Shown in pieces: positions 1 to 7,909 of a DNA stretch of 46,166 bases. The translations under genes were made by a program, and so were the position numbers. The notes beneath the pieces were generated by a model, which worked only from the letters and a program-made list of their open reading frames with translations, had not been told where the DNA came from and ran no database searches. Positions within the stretch are counted from its first letter, which is position 1, and the number at the start of each line of letters is the position of its first letter. This stretch comes from Candidatus Zhuqueibacterota bacterium. Its GTDB lineage: Bacteria > Zhuqueibacterota > Zhuqueibacteria > Zhuqueibacterales > Zhuqueibacteraceae. The stretch is from positions 1 to 46,166 of the forward strand of contig JAKEEU010000149.1 of assembly GCA_022616415.1 (NCBI GenBank), given 5' to 3'.

Positions 1-124
1 ACAGAAACGAGCAACGGCAAGCATTTTTCTGTCAATCATCTTTCTGTCTTTTGAATACTTTTGACTTAACATAATCAGGTTAAGGTTTCATTTAAATTTC
101 TAAAAAATAATATTTAGCCGATAC

Positions 125-508
125 TCATGTGGCAAAGCCGAAGTCCGGCACGGTTTCGCTCAAACCACGGGCGAAGTTGGTAAACAACCCCAGTCGATTG
201 GAGAGACGCCAATTTACTCCCATGCCAATCTGCTGAGGCGCTTTGTAGTCCGCGAAAATTGTGCTCGTGCCGCTATAAAGCAATAGCAATCCGAGACGGC
301 TATTGACAAATGTGCGGCCTACACCAACAGCATAACTCACTGGATTTTGGTAGATCGCACCCGGCGAATCGCCGAGCCAGAGGTAACCCACTTCGGTGGA
401 GAGATAGAAGTTGTTGGCAAAACGCGCCAGCGATAGAAAGACGCCAGCATCCCACTCGCCGGTGCCCAAACCTCGCGAAGCACTGGCTAATGAGAGAGTT
501 CGCATCAT
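125..508 (-). pseudogene. C-terminal fragment of an outer-membrane beta-barrel (transporter/Phenol_MetA_deg-like)
   Basis: The 127-residue reading frame has alternating polar and hydrophobic residues and the motif GLGTGEWDAGVFLSL, which matches the usual G-G-T-D-G strand motif in the second half of small outer-membrane transporter barrels. It has no signal peptide and lacks the N-terminal half. The start ATGATG overlaps the TGA of the decaheme cytochrome and has a GGAGG just upstream, so it would be translated together with it. A related fragment lies at 9134-9771. Beyond the stop at 125, another frame continues to a TAG at 100 and ends in EYRLNIIF, a plausible barrel C-terminus ending in Phe, so a frameshift near the 3' end is possible. 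It is either a decayed gene or a sequence error; function of the remnant is doubtful. Confidence 0.6.
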
Positions 509-1440
509 ACCGGAGCCTCCTGTTCAAAGAAAAGGACGTTCAAATTCGAGCCGTGAATTTGCGTATGGCACGTCGTGCAATTCTGAAAACGCGCTGTGGC
601 CAAATTGTGGAACGATGGCGTCTCGTCGCCGGCCGGCAATCTGCCCGCGCCGGAATGGCATTCGAGGCAAAGCGATTGCACGCGGTTGCGCGTCAACAGC
701 CGTGGATTGTTCGAGCCGTGCGGCGAGTGGCAATAGGTGCAACCCTCGATGCGCACCGCCATGTGCTCGAACGTGAACGGCCCCTGCTTGTCGGTGTGGC
801 ACTTGAAGCAGGACTGATCGGTGCCGACCAAGCGTTTTTGCGCGTTGAAGCCGCCGTGCTGATTGTGGCAATCGGTGCAGGAAAGCACCCCTTCCATCAC
901 TTTGTGGCGAAACGGCAGAGCAAAAGAATTGCGAATCTCGCCGTGACAGGAGAAACACAGCGTAGTAGTTTCTTCGCGCAATAAATTGGCCGCGAATTTT
1001 GGCGTGTGGGAAGAATGGCAGGCGTCGCAGGAAACCTGGCTGATTTGGTGCTCGCTGTGCTTGAAGTTGATGCGCTCGTCCTGCTTGGCGTGACATTTGA
1101 GACAAGTCTCGGCGCGCTGTTTTGATGACATGGTTTTGAAGCTGGCAATGGTGCCGGCGCCACCACCGGCTTCAACGTGCGCGCTGCCGGGGCCGTGGCA
1201 GCTCTCACAACCTTGCTGCTCGGGCTTGTAATCCTTTTTGGTGAGCGTCACGTAATGCGGCGTCTTTTTGAATTGATTGAACATCTCCTCGTGGCACGTC
1301 TGGCAGGCCTCGGAGCCAACGTACTGGCCAACGGCGCTTGCCGATTGTTGCGGCTGGGCGTAATTGAGACTTGCGCCAAGCAACACCAACGCCAGTGCTG
1401 TGGCAATTAGGCAATATACCCGACTGAGTGATTGATGCAT
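505..1440 (-). CDS. Decaheme c-type cytochrome, DmsE/MtrA family
   Basis: The 311-residue protein has a signal peptide (residues 1 to about 29, cleaved near NYAQ) and ten CXXCH heme sites, starting near residues 46, 78, 113, 138, 162, 188, 211, 234, 258 and 288. Number and spacing fit the DmsE/MtrA/PioA family of periplasmic decaheme electron carriers, which sit inside an outer-membrane porin and pass electrons across the outer membrane. The start at 1440 is chosen because AAGGAG lies just upstream and the signal peptide begins there; a longer frame reaches 1545 without a ribosome site. The next gene downstream is a barrel fragment, so the porin partner that the family needs may be lost here. 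A role in extracellular electron transfer or detoxifying reduction is inference. Confidence 0.9.
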   Translation of the reverse strand: MHQSLSRVYCLIATALALVLLGASLNYAQPQQSASAVGQYVGSEACQTCHEEMFNQFKKTPHYVTLTKKDYKPEQQGCESCHGPGSAHVEAGGGAGTIASFKTMSSKQRAETCLKCHAKQDERINFKHSEHQISQVSCDACHSSHTPKFAANLLREETTTLCFSCHGEIRNSFALPFRHKVMEGVLSCTDCHNQHGGFNAQKRLVGTDQSCFKCHTDKQGPFTFEHMAVRIEGCTYCHSPHGSNNPRLLTRNRVQSLCLECHSGAGRLPAGDETPSFHNLATARFQNCTTCHTQIHGSNLNVLFFEQEAPV

Positions 1441-1654
1441 ATTAACTCTCCTTTCCGTCTGGAATAGCAACGCAGTGCCTATCAAATCTTTCTCAAGGCC
1501 AGTGGCGGGCGGCATTGAGCGAACTCTTTTCATTGAGCCAGACATCGCTTCATCTCTGCCTTATCAAATGATGTGAGCGTCGTTGCTATGCCTGTTATGT
1601 GAAGTTGCCCGGCCCCCTTTGAGGTATCCTGTTAAGGCCCATATTCCCGGCTGT

Positions 1655-2137
1655 TCATGTCGCCTTTTGTCCGTTCAGTATGGCCAGGATTTTAGCAGCC
1701 ACCTGACGCGCAGCCTCTTTCCGCTCCGCTTCTGGAACGTCATCCATCAGAAATAAATCCGAGTATTTCTTGTGCAATCGAAGGGCATCGATATGCACGA
1801 TTTTGTTCTCGTCGACCAGATTATTGAGAACTCTTCCTATGCAGCTCAGGAAACATCCGTCAATCATAATGATCTTGTCTGCACTCTTCACCCACTGGGT
1901 CATCGACGAATGAGGCACCAGAGCGACTTCGGCATAACAAGCGCGCCCATAGGAATCCTCTTTTCCGACGATATTTGCCGCCAGCCGAGCAATTTCTCCC
2001 CGGATGCAAGGTCCCTCGCACGCCAAAACAGGTGTCGCCTTCTTGCTGATGTTTTCTTTTGCCCATTTCTCCCCGACGGGGCACACACCCGTAACTCCAT
2101 CGACTTCAAGAGAAAAATGCGATACTGGATTATTCAT
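1655..2137 (-). CDS. DGC-domain putative zinc-binding protein
   Basis: The protein has about 160 residues and conserved cysteines in CPVG, CEGPCIRGE, GRACYAE and the signature IDGCFLSCIGR, where D-G-C gives the domain its name (PF08859). Family members are thought to bind zinc through these cysteines; the biochemical role is unknown. No signal peptide is visible, so it is probably cytoplasmic. The start at 2137 follows a clear AAAAAGGAG; the longer frame to 2197 has none. It is transcribed towards the decaheme cytochrome gene with a gap of about 214 bases. In other genomes DGC proteins often lie near redox or metal genes, which fits this context, but that is association only. Confidence 0.75.
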   Translation of the reverse strand: MNNPVSHFSLEVDGVTGVCPVGEKWAKENISKKATPVLACEGPCIRGEIARLAANIVGKEDSYGRACYAEVALVPHSSMTQWVKSADKIIMIDGCFLSCIGRVLNNLVDENKIVHIDALRLHKKYSDLFLMDDVPEAERKEAARQVAAKILAILNGQKAT

Positions 2138-2220
2138 GATGATCTCCTTTTTCGGTTCGGCCAATTGGCGAATGGCGCGAATCGCTTGCACATACAAATT
2201 CTAGTGAAAGCCGGAATGCT

Positions 2221-2823
2221 TCATGGCGAATTCTTACGTTGAGTATGAGACTCTTCTGGCTCAATCGGTTCAACACGCAATTGATAGCGCACAAGCATCG
2301 ACGAAAGCTCTGCTGCCAAATTCGCCGCCTCGATGCTCGAGAGCGCATTCGTTGCTTGCCCATCCGAAGAAAAATGGCCTGCCGAAGCAATGCTTGCGCC
2401 CGTTCGTTTCGTCTTCAGCCAGCGCTCAATTGGAACCAACGCCAGCAACGTGACCAGGACGATTGCGGTTGCCACGACCGAAGGCCACCACAGTCCCGCG
2501 CCGACCGCGACGCCGATGGCAGCCACCACAAAAATTGTCGCTGCCGTAGTGAGGCCAATGACCGCGCCATGCTCCCGCAGAATGACGCCAGCGCCGATGA
2601 AGCCGATGCCTGTGACCACTTGCGCGGCGATGCGAGTGGGATCGGCATTCGCTGCCATTTGCATCGAAATCGTGGTGAACAGCGCCGAGCCCATCGCGAT
2701 GAGCATGTTGGTGCGCAGGCCAGCAGGTTTGCCACGCAACTCGCGCTCCAATCCAATTATGCCGCCGAGAAACGCCGCGAGCAGAAGCTTGCAGACGGTA
2801 TGGGTGACGAGATGAGTTAACAT
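2221..2823 (-). CDS. MgtC/SapB family inner-membrane protein
   Basis: The 200-residue protein has four to five hydrophobic segments in its first 125 residues and the family motifs GGIIGLERELRGKPAGLRT, then MGSALFT, then GIGFIGAGVI. These are the conserved membrane core of MgtC/SapB proteins, linked in pathogens to growth at low magnesium and to control of the F1Fo ATP synthase. The C-terminal 75 residues are a soluble tail. It starts 10 bases after the stop of the glucan phosphorylase gene, with a weak ribosome site, so it is probably the last gene of the glycogen operon. Whether it acts in magnesium balance or cell ATP control here is open. Confidence 0.88.
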   Translation of the reverse strand: MLTHLVTHTVCKLLLAAFLGGIIGLERELRGKPAGLRTNMLIAMGSALFTTISMQMAANADPTRIAAQVVTGIGFIGAGVILREHGAVIGLTTAATIFVVAAIGVAVGAGLWWPSVVATAIVLVTLLALVPIERWLKTKRTGASIASAGHFSSDGQATNALSSIEAANLAAELSSMLVRYQLRVEPIEPEESHTQRKNSP

Positions 2824-2833
2824 GATTTTTCAT

Positions 2834-4528
2834 TTAACGAAAATAAGCATTCAAAACGTACTGCTGCACCATTCGCTGAGTATTAAAGAACGAGCCGTTG
2901 AGCGCAATCGCATGTCGCATCACCTCAATGAACCGATCTCGATCACGATAGAACATCGGAAGAATAACGTGCTCCAGTTTGTCATAAAGCGATGCCGCAT
3001 CTTTCGACCAGTCGTGATCTTCTACTATGCCGCGCCCGTTTTCGCCAATCGACCATCCGGTGACGCCCTCGATATGCCCTTCGATCCACCAGCCATCGAG
3101 CACGCTCAAGCTCGGCACGCCGTTAAGCGCCGCTTTCATCCCGCTGGTGCCCGAGGCCTCATTCGGTGGTTGCGGCGTATTCAGCCACACGTCAACACCG
3201 GCAGTGATCAGTTTGCCAACTTCCATGTCATAATTTTCCAGATAAGCCATCTTGATATTGGGCTTTAACCCTTCCTTGGCTCGAAAAATGCGTTGGATGA
3301 TTTCTTTGCCGCCATGATCTTGCGGATGCGCTTTGCCGGCATAAAGCAACTGAATGAGGCCGGCATTCGTGGCCATGCTTTTCAGTCGCTCGAGATCTGT
3401 GAAGAGAAGGTTGGCGCGCTTGTAGGTCGCGGCGCGTCTGGCAAAGCCAATCGTCAAAACCTCCGCATCCATACCAACACCGGTTTTGTCATTCACATAT
3501 TGCAGTAACCGTTGCTTCGCTTGTATATGCGCCTGCCATATCTCCGGCTTGGGAATGTTCAGCGCGTATCGCAAACTGAAATTATCCTGTTCCCAACCCC
3601 AAATGTAGCGATCAAAAAGCTCTTGAAAAGGCTCTGCCACCCAAGTGAAGGCGTGGACGCCGTTAGTGATCGAATCAATCGCATAACGCGCAAACATCAA
3701 TTGTGAAACTTCGCCGTGTTTTTTGGCGCCGCCGTTGACGTAGTGGCTCAGGTTGAGCGCGAGGAAAGTCATGTTGAGAACGCCTTCGCAGCAGAACACT
3801 TCTCGCATATCATACACTTCGCGACGTCCCAGCATGCGATGCACCAAATCCAGCGGGAACTTATCGTGTCCGGCAGGAACCGGAGTATGAGTGGTGAAGA
3901 CGCATTTTTTTCTCACCGCTTCGACATCATCGTGAGTGATAGATTGGCGACCGGCCTTGTTGGCCTCCTCATCCAAAAGCTCCAATGTGAGCAAGCTGGC
4001 GTGTCCTTCATTCGTATGAAAGCGCTGGATATTTTCATAGCCCAGCGCGCGGAGCATTCTCACGCCGCCAATGCCGAGAATTACTTCCTGGCAAAGCCGG
4101 TAATGCTGATCACCGCCGTAAAGAAAATCGGTCAGCGTTCTGTCCCATTCAGAATTTTCCGGCAGATTCGCATCCAGAAAATAGACCGGCACTTTAAAAC
4201 CGAGATTGCCAATGACTTCGTATTGCCAAGCGCGGAGATGAACGGTTCGTCCTTCCATATTCACCGAAGCTCTCGCCGGCATCTCTTTCAAAAAATTTTC
4301 GACCACCCAGTCCACCGGTTTCTCGCGCTGCCATCCACTGGCATCGAGGTGTTGGTGAAAATACCCCTTTCGATGCAGGAGCGTGATCGCGATCATCGGG
4401 ACTTTGAGATCAGCAGCGGAGCGAATCGTATCTCCGGCCAACACTCCCAAGCCGCCGCTGTAAGTCGGCATTTCTGCCTTAATCCCCACCTCCATTGAAA
4501 AGTACGCTATAGTTCGTTGTGTCATCAT
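2834..4528 (-). CDS. glgP: Alpha-glucan (glycogen/maltodextrin) phosphorylase, short form
   Basis: This enzyme would release glucose 1-phosphate from the ends of glycogen or maltodextrin using phosphate and pyridoxal phosphate. The 564 residues show the family landmarks in order: the glycosyl-binding [10 protein letters not shown] near residue 24, HTNEGH near 171, [11 protein letters not shown] near 214, SITNGVH near 286, and the cofactor site GTSGMKA with the lysine at about 465. The length fits the short phosphorylases (TIGR02094-type), which lack the extra N-terminal domain of the longer bacterial enzymes. The start ATGATG at 4528/4525 follows AAAGGA. The E-set domain gene upstream and the MgtC-like gene downstream lie on the same strand with short gaps, and galT at 7.9 kb is also linked to sugar phosphate metabolism. 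Confidence 0.93.
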   Translation of the reverse strand: MMTQRTIAYFSMEVGIKAEMPTYSGGLGVLAGDTIRSAADLKVPMIAITLLHRKGYFHQHLDASGWQREKPVDWVVENFLKEMPARASVNMEGRTVHLRAWQYEVIGNLGFKVPVYFLDANLPENSEWDRTLTDFLYGGDQHYRLCQEVILGIGGVRMLRALGYENIQRFHTNEGHASLLTLELLDEEANKAGRQSITHDDVEAVRKKCVFTTHTPVPAGHDKFPLDLVHRMLGRREVYDMREVFCCEGVLNMTFLALNLSHYVNGGAKKHGEVSQLMFARYAIDSITNGVHAFTWVAEPFQELFDRYIWGWEQDNFSLRYALNIPKPEIWQAHIQAKQRLLQYVNDKTGVGMDAEVLTIGFARRAATYKRANLLFTDLERLKSMATNAGLIQLLYAGKAHPQDHGGKEIIQRIFRAKEGLKPNIKMAYLENYDMEVGKLITAGVDVWLNTPQPPNEASGTSGMKAALNGVPSLSVLDGWWIEGHIEGVTGWSIGENGRGIVEDHDWSKDAASLYDKLEHVILPMFYRDRDRFIEVMRHAIALNGSFFNTQRMVQQYVLNAYFR

Positions 4529-4640
4529 GTCGTCCTTTGATTCTTCAAAATATGAAATTCCTTTGAGTAATCCTTCCTGCGTGTCGCGCTCGCTGTAAAT
4601 CGTCTTTTGTGTTTACGCGATACGGTCTCATGAAATGGTC

Positions 4641-4937
4641 TTACGTTTCCACGAGTGAATCTTCGCTGCCAAAGGGATTGGGCGCGTAACCATCCGCAGT
4701 CGAGTCGTTCTCCCAACGCTCGCCATTCAGCCAGTAGCGAAAACGGTACTGCCGCCCAGCGTCGAGGGAAAGCGTCAGCGTAAAACTTCCATCTTTGCGG
4801 CGCTTCATCGGCTGGGCATTGCTATCCCAAGCGTTAAATTCACCGCACACGCTGGCGGTTTGCGCATTCACGTCAACAGGCAGTTCAAACGTCACCTGGC
4901 ACGACTGGTTATTGTCGGAATACTTTTTCTTGAGCAT
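4641..4937 (-). CDS. Stand-alone isoamylase-type E-set/CBM48-like glycogen-binding domain protein
   Basis: This 98-residue protein is a single immunoglobulin-like domain. It contains VCGEFNAWD (about residues 31-39) and YRFRYWLNGERWEND near residues 62-76, which match the early-set domain that places glycogen in branching and debranching enzymes and in AMPK beta. No catalytic domain is attached. A strong AAAGGAGG lies upstream of the start. It is followed by the phosphorylase gene after 112 bases, so it may bring the phosphorylase to its glucan or act as a glycogen-binding regulator; this is inference from context. Confidence 0.85.
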   Translation of the reverse strand: MLKKKYSDNNQSCQVTFELPVDVNAQTASVCGEFNAWDSNAQPMKRRKDGSFTLTLSLDAGRQYRFRYWLNGERWENDSTADGYAPNPFGSEDSLVET

Positions 4938-4984
4938 GATATCCTCCTTTAATTTATGGAGTGCCGGAGTTTTGAAGTACTGAA

Positions 4985-5110
4985 TTGATGGATCAGTGGA
5001 TTAATGGATTTCTGGGGCGATGCTTGGGTAACCCAATAATCCAGTAATCCAACAATCCATCGATCCATCAATCCATTGATCCACTTCTTCAGCAATCCAT
5101 TACTCCATTC
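4985..5110. repeat. Degenerate word repeat of the ATCCATCAATCCA type
   Basis: This gap is filled by many short near-copies of AATCCA/ATCCAT and, at its left edge, the complement TGGATTAATGGAT, so the two halves can pair. A closely similar block lies at 30898-31012. There is no coding sense. It starts directly after the stop region of the lipoprotein gene (stop at 5114) and may also act as a transcription end. Confidence 0.8.
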
Positions 5111-5113
5111 TCC

Positions 5114-6199
5114 TCAGTTCTTCGAATACAGCGGATGCTTATTCTCAAAAGCGTAACGCCAGTCGGTATAATGATTCAAGATTTCCCGAAAGGCTCTGGC
5201 AGCCTCTTCTTGAAAGACCGCCACCAGCAGCCGGAAATCTCCCATTGTCACGGTGTTGCCGAAACGCTGGTGCAGTTGCTCCATCAAATCGCGGAAATCC
5301 ATTTCCGCGTTGGGGTCGAAGCGGAGTCCCAGACGCTGGCTCAAGCTATCCGGCGCGTAGAGATACACGTGCGCAACGGCTTGTTGCGCCACGGTGGAGA
5401 AATTTCGCAAATCGTCCTGGCGCTTCTTCCATTCCGGCATTTCGGTTATGGCGCGCACCAGCCAAAGCTGATTCAGCGTCATCAACTCGCCTCGCTCTTT
5501 TTTCTGCCGCACCGCTTCGAAAAACGGCCCAACGAGTTCAGCTTCGATCAGAAAGTTCGCCATGTCTTTGATGGCTTCTTCCTCTTTGGAAATTTTTGTT
5601 TCAGCGCGCGGCAGGAGAGAAAATGTGAGAGGAGCTGCGGCAACTGAATCTGTTTTTGCTGTCGTAGCGTTGGCTGGCGACGGCTGGACTTTTTTCTCCG
5701 ACTCAAAAGCCTTTTCGGGCTGGGCTTTGACTTCCTGTTGCTTCATCAACATGAAGTAACTAAACTCGTTGGGCGTCATTTCGGCAACCGCTTTCTTCTT
5801 CAGTTGCTCGTATTGCAGATCTTGCCCTGCCGTTGCTTCGGCCACCTCTTTTTGTCCGGTCTTCGCCACTCCATTCCCCAGAAGTGGAGCGGAGGATTTC
5901 GGCTGCCAACGATACGCAATAAAGTCGTTGACAGTGAACCGCGTGCCGCTGGGCAACTGGACGAATTTCACCTGATCGGCTCGGACAAAATCGCCGAAGG
6001 ATCGGTTTTCCACCCAACCGTTCGGCTCAAAGCGAATCATATCGCCTTGAATGTCCAGAATGCGGCCTTCAAACTTCTCGCCGGTTTTGAAAATCAACGT
6101 GACAGTATTGGGGTCTGTCTCGATTGGGGGGACTAACCCCGCACAGCCGGCCAACCAAATCACCGGCAGAATAGCGAGTAGAACGATACTCTTCTTCAT
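5114..6199 (-). CDS. Lipoprotein of unknown function with N-terminal small beta domain
   Basis: The 361-residue protein starts with a lipoprotein signal (MKKSIVLL, then lipobox LAGC). After the lipid anchor comes a segment with TGEKFEGRILDIQGDMIRFE (about residues 41-60), a small beta-rich fold seen in many short membrane-surface proteins. The rest is charged and helical. The start at 6199 is chosen over the longer frame to 6286 because GGAGG precedes it and the lipoprotein signal begins there; the longer frame only translates a repeat. I do not recognise a family. It is the last of a co-directional group with the secreted protein at 6308. Confidence 0.75.
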   Translation of the reverse strand: MKKSIVLLAILPVIWLAGCAGLVPPIETDPNTVTLIFKTGEKFEGRILDIQGDMIRFEPNGWVENRSFGDFVRADQVKFVQLPSGTRFTVNDFIAYRWQPKSSAPLLGNGVAKTGQKEVAEATAGQDLQYEQLKKKAVAEMTPNEFSYFMLMKQQEVKAQPEKAFESEKKVQPSPANATTAKTDSVAAAPLTFSLLPRAETKISKEEEAIKDMANFLIEAELVGPFFEAVRQKKERGELMTLNQLWLVRAITEMPEWKKRQDDLRNFSTVAQQAVAHVYLYAPDSLSQRLGLRFDPNAEMDFRDLMEQLHQRFGNTVTMGDFRLLVAVFQEEAARAFREILNHYTDWRYAFENKHPLYSKN

Positions 6200-6221
6200 G
6201 GCAAATGCCTCCTTCCCTTGA

Positions 6222-6290
6222 CAAGCTACAGTAGCAGTTGCAGCAGCAGTAGCACTTGAATATTTTTCTGCTACTGCAACTGCCACTTTT
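6222..6290. repeat. Palindromic word repeat of the GCTACTGCAACTG type
   Basis: The short gap holds AGTAGCAGTTGCAG and, about 40 bases on, its near-complement CTGCTACTGCAACTG, so a long hairpin could form. It resembles in style, but not in sequence, the repeats at 4985, 29112 and 30898. Confidence 0.65.
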
Positions 6291-6307
6291 GTTCTTTACT
6301 GGCGGCG

Positions 6308-6820
6308 CTACTTTACTTCATAAGTGAATTCTGCACGGTGTAACCTTCCCTTGCGCTCAAGCAGAATGGTAAAATGATATTTTCCCTTTGTAGCCAAATT
6401 GAAACCTTCGTTGAAACTATCCAGACCAGTGATGAAATACATCTCGCGCGTTTCCGATTCGCCGTTGGAAGCTTTGGCCTTGAGCGTCATCTCGGCTTCG
6501 TTGTCGGTTATCAAATGTTGCTGCCGCAAAACTGTGATGGCGATGATATGCGTGTCCTTCAAATCCATCCACATGAGACCGGCTTTCCTGCCCATCTTGA
6601 CCATTCGCGCGAGATGCGCTTGCATTTCCTCAAGCCCAATCACCAGACGCAGACTATCGACAGAGAGACTGGCAATAGTCATGACCGTATCGGATTTGGC
6701 GTCATCGCTGTTTGACGGCATTATCACCTTCGCCTGAGGCGTCTGCGCCTCAACGATTCTGAAACCTCCGGCCGGTAAAATGAGGCCAAAGAGAGCAGCA
6801 ACGACAAACAATTTTTTCAT
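6308..6820 (-). CDS. Secreted protein of unknown function
   Basis: The protein has 170 residues with a clear signal peptide (MKKLFVVAALFGLILPAGG..., cleaved near VEAQ). The mature part has a helical segment (about residues 50-100) and a C-terminal beta part ending KGKYHFTILLERKGRLHRAEFTYEVK-like, a pattern also seen at the end of the protein at 9781. It appears to be a periplasmic, possibly metal-linked protein, but no family is recognised. A purine-rich GGAGGTGATG lies before the start. It is followed by the lipoprotein gene after about 108 bases of repeat. Confidence 0.75.
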   Translation of the reverse strand: MKKLFVVAALFGLILPAGGFRIVEAQTPQAKVIMPSNSDDAKSDTVMTIASLSVDSLRLVIGLEEMQAHLARMVKMGRKAGLMWMDLKDTHIIAITVLRQQHLITDNEAEMTLKAKASNGESETREMYFITGLDSFNEGFNLATKGKYHFTILLERKGRLHRAEFTYEVK

Positions 6821-6835
6821 GATGACATCACCTCC

Positions 6836-7222
6836 TTAATTTGTTCCGACAGAAGCTGTTCTTGCCTTTTCTCTGTCCAATAGCCGCTTCACTTTACTTT
6901 TCAGCTCGGTCAAATCGGAAGATTTCACCACAAACGCATCCGCCGCCCAGGTTTTGAAGTCGAAACGAAACGTGTCATAAGCGGTGTTGATAATCACCGG
7001 CACCGCGCGCCGTTTCAGCACGATGTGTTCCAGCAGTTCGAAGCAAGAACCGTCTGGCAGCAGAATATCCAAAATGACCAGGTCGATTTCACCATCTGCC
7101 AACTGCGCTCGCGCTGTTTCGCAGCAGCACGCCTCTAAAATTTCATAGCCTTCGGCCTCAAATTCCTGCCGATAGAGCAAGCGATGGATCGCTTCGTCGT
7201 CAATGAGCAAAATGCGTTTCAT
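6836..7222 (-). CDS. Single-domain response regulator (CheY-like receiver)
   Basis: The 128-residue protein is a receiver domain only: DD near residues 8-9, the phospho-acceptor aspartate in LVILDILLPDG (about residue 52), the NTAYD switch segment, and VVKSSDL, where the conserved lysine is kept but the usual proline after it is replaced by Ser. There is no output domain, so it would act by binding a partner. Three cysteines in a row (ACCCET, near residue 33) are unusual. The ATG at 7222 follows AAAAGGTG. The stop is 13 bases before the secreted protein gene. No kinase lies next to it; the kinase at 12893 is the nearest. Confidence 0.88.
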   Translation of the reverse strand: MKRILLIDDEAIHRLLYRQEFEAEGYEILEACCCETARAQLADGEIDLVILDILLPDGSCFELLEHIVLKRRAVPVIINTAYDTFRFDFKTWAADAFVVKSSDLTELKSKVKRLLDREKARTASVGTN

Positions 7223-7234
7223 AACCACACCTTT

Positions 7235-7856
7235 TCAATGTGCATAAAAGTTCTTGGCCACTTCGGCGCCGAGAGTTCTGATCAATGCTAGGAGCAGCTC
7301 ACCGCCGGTTTGATAAGTCGTTTGCGTCCGGTCATTGACGTTATAATAGACCGGCGTGGTGTAATTCGCATTCACATGCTTCGCCCAGACAACATTAGGA
7401 AGAATCACAGTCCACCAATCTCACCGTGACACTTCCGGTTGCAATGCGATTGGAATGCGAGGCCGTATAGTTCACAGTGCCAAGCTGCGTAAATAAGTTT
7501 CGGGTGAGCAGGTAGCGGCATTGGAGCCCGGTTTTGAGATTGTGAATCGTGTGCATGTCGGGCAGGCCACCGACGTTGAGACTGGCGTTGAGCATATAAT
7601 TTCGCACCACGGTCGCGGGAATGATTTTCAACTCCGGCCTGTGCTGCAGCAGATTAACAATGACCTCATCGGAAACCTGGGCGCCCAAGTTTGACAACGC
7701 GCTCTCGGTCTCGAAGGGCATGACGGCTATCGGCTCATTCGACTTGATGATGAATGCCGGCAGCGTTTGCCCTTTCTTTATAGCTTGACTCGACACACAG
7801 CCGAGCATCGTCAGCGCCACAAGAATGAGAAGTCCGATGATAACAACCGTTTTCAT
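7235..7856 (-). pseudogene. CsgG/LpoB-like lipoprotein gene with a frameshift
   Basis: The first 153 codons encode a lipoprotein (lipobox MLGC) with EPIAVMPFETES...SDEVIVNLL, the beta-alpha pattern of CsgG/LpoB/TolB-N-like outer-membrane lipoproteins. The frame stops at 7395, just after GSVTVRLVD. Reading on with one base skipped near 7405-7410 gives a sensible C-terminus: TVILPNVVWAKHVNANYTTP and then about 40 more residues ending AKNFYAH, with a TGA at 7235. The restored protein would have about 206 residues. The shift looks like one extra base; it could be a true mutation or a sequence error. The end abuts the response regulator gene. Confidence 0.7.
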
Positions 7857-7909
7857 GGCTCACTCCTCGTTATAAGTACACTTTGCTTGTGCCAATTTCT
7901 TTATTTTGT

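Noticed and set aside
310..984. 224-residue plus-strand frame at the left end
   Set aside because: Antisense to the decaheme cytochrome, which has ten CXXCH motifs in frame and a signal peptide.
4985..5110. Short direct repeats as a CRISPR-like or origin-iteron array
   Set aside because: Units are only 6-13 bases and degenerate, in both orientations, without spacers or a nearby replication gene.
7876..7898. Possible sigma54 promoter before the frameshifted lipoprotein (minus strand TTGGCACAAGCAAAGTG)
   Set aside because: The -24 part is perfect, but the -12 part has GT instead of GC and lacks the TTGC context. A better match upstream of the copper genes was not found.
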